From Balneolia bacterium (GTDB lineage: Bacteria; Bacteroidota; Rhodothermia; Balneolales; Cyclonatronaceae), in NCBI GenBank assembly GCA_003566395.1, contig PXDL01000194.1, positions 1 through 5,952 of the forward strand: a stretch of 5,952 nucleotides of DNA, in the 5' to 3' direction. Shown here piece after piece: positions 5,343 to 5,952 of the stretch. How positions within the stretch are numbered: the stretch's first letter is position 1; each line of letters opens with the position of its first letter. Under the pieces are notes generated by a model. The model saw only the letters and a program-made list of their open reading frames with translations, was not told the DNA's origin and ran no database searches. Both the position numbers and the translations under genes were made by a program.

Positions 5343-5952
5343 TCAGGGAAGTTGATACTGGTAATCCAGCCGGATATTTGGAGGAGGCTGGCGAAGTTGC
5401 TGCTGACTTACGCAGTCGCCTGCGCACAACTGCACGCTCGGCAGGTTAAGTATTCCGGAATTGGAGACGCGGGGTATGGTTGCATCAAAGGCAGCTTCAA
5501 TTACGTCCAGAAAGTCGTTTGCGAGGAGCGCATATCCGCGGGCGTTAGGGTGAACGCCGTCGGTTGAGAATACTCCGGAAGGAGCAAAATCAGGACTTAA
5601 CCTTTGCGGACCGATCTGGATACCGAGCTGGCTTCCGTCGAGGCCGAAAATACGGGAATACCTTGATGACTGGCTGTCAGGGCTATACAAAGCAATGCGC
5701 GTTTCGCCGGAAGCGTCATTGACGTTTTCAACAGCCGTGGTCATTATCGTATTGAACGTCTGCCGTGCGGTTTCAACCTGAATCATATTCTCATGGGTGA
5801 GATGAAACTGGGGCGGAAGAGGCAGGACTACTCCGATTTGCGACTGCGGATTATTCGGATCGGCAAGTGTACCAAGGACGGTAGCCGAACTGAGCAGAAG
5901 TAATTCCGGACCGAGTTGGTCACTCACTTTCATTTGTCGTGCCTGTATGTAC
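5343..5952 (-). CDS. SGNH/GDSL-family hydrolase, C-terminal part
   Basis: The 3' part of a gene that continues past the right edge: no stop occurs between the Met at 5933 and position 5951 on the minus strand, so that Met is probably internal and the real start lies outside. About 202 residues are visible. Counting from that Met, LPPQFHLTHENMIQVETARQTFN occupies the region around 38-61, the helix before the active-site end in this family. FSTDGVHPNARGYALLAND (122-140) is block V of SGNH hydrolases, with Asp125 and His128 as the catalytic pair of DxxH. The catalytic Ser (GDS block) and the Gly and Asn blocks are beyond the window. Family members are esterases or lipases, usually exported in this phylum; the substrate is unknown. 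The C-terminal tail carries Cys170 and Cys174 (LCAGDC) and a Pro/Gln-rich stretch, and no T9SS domain. Confidence 0.88.
   Translation of the reverse strand, partial: YIQARQMKVSDQLGPELLLLSSATVLGTLADPNNPQSQIGVVLPLPPQFHLTHENMIQVETARQTFNTIMTTAVENVNDASGETRIALYSPDSQSSRYSRIFGLDGSQLGIQIGPQRLSPDFAPSGVFSTDGVHPNARGYALLANDFLDVIEAAFDATIPRVSNSGILNLPSVQLCAGDCVSQQQLRQPPPNIRLDYQYQLP

Noticed and set aside
5352..5567. 71-codon plus-strand open frame opposite the hydrolase
   Set aside because: It is antisense to the SGNH catalytic block, which is clearly coding on the minus strand.

Overview
The window looks like a chromosome segment from a member of the Bacteroidota/Balneolota side of the FCB group, most like Balneolales. 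The basis is a C-terminal type IX secretion sorting domain (NYPNPFNP at its start, KMMLIK at its end), two lipoproteins with relaxed lipoboxes, starts lacking a clear Shine-Dalgarno sequence, and AT-rich spacers between moderately GC-rich genes. The genus is inferred, not proven.

Layout: (1) 1-210 is upstream DNA with no supportable gene. (2) 211-732 (+) encodes a lipid-anchored thioredoxin-fold protein of the TlpA/ResA type with a WCGPC active site. (3) 733-1322 is a long spacer with degenerate heptamer repeats in opposite orientations, several hairpins and a 13-nt tandem repeat. (4) 1323-1952 (+) encodes a small beta-rich lipoprotein of unknown function. (5) 1953-2763 is a spacer holding a decayed insertion sequence: only the N-terminal domain of an IS5-type transposase survives (2112-2438), between imperfect inverted repeats. 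(6) 2764-5199 (+) encodes an 811-residue secreted protein with a signal peptide, 14 propeller-like repeats and a T9SS type A domain. (7) 5200-5342 is the spacer between convergent genes, with a predicted three-way-junction fold and a very strong bidirectional terminator. (8) 5343-5952 (-) is the C-terminal part of an SGNH/GDSL hydrolase that runs off the right edge.

The genes do not look like one operon: each is separated by a long spacer, and two converge. The common theme is the cell envelope and outside, with two lipoproteins, one T9SS-exported protein and one probably exported or surface-linked hydrolase. I see no defence system, CRISPR array, tRNA or rRNA. The least explained parts are the 14-repeat protein, the structured 3' region at 5219-5330 and the repeat-rich spacer at 736-1044.
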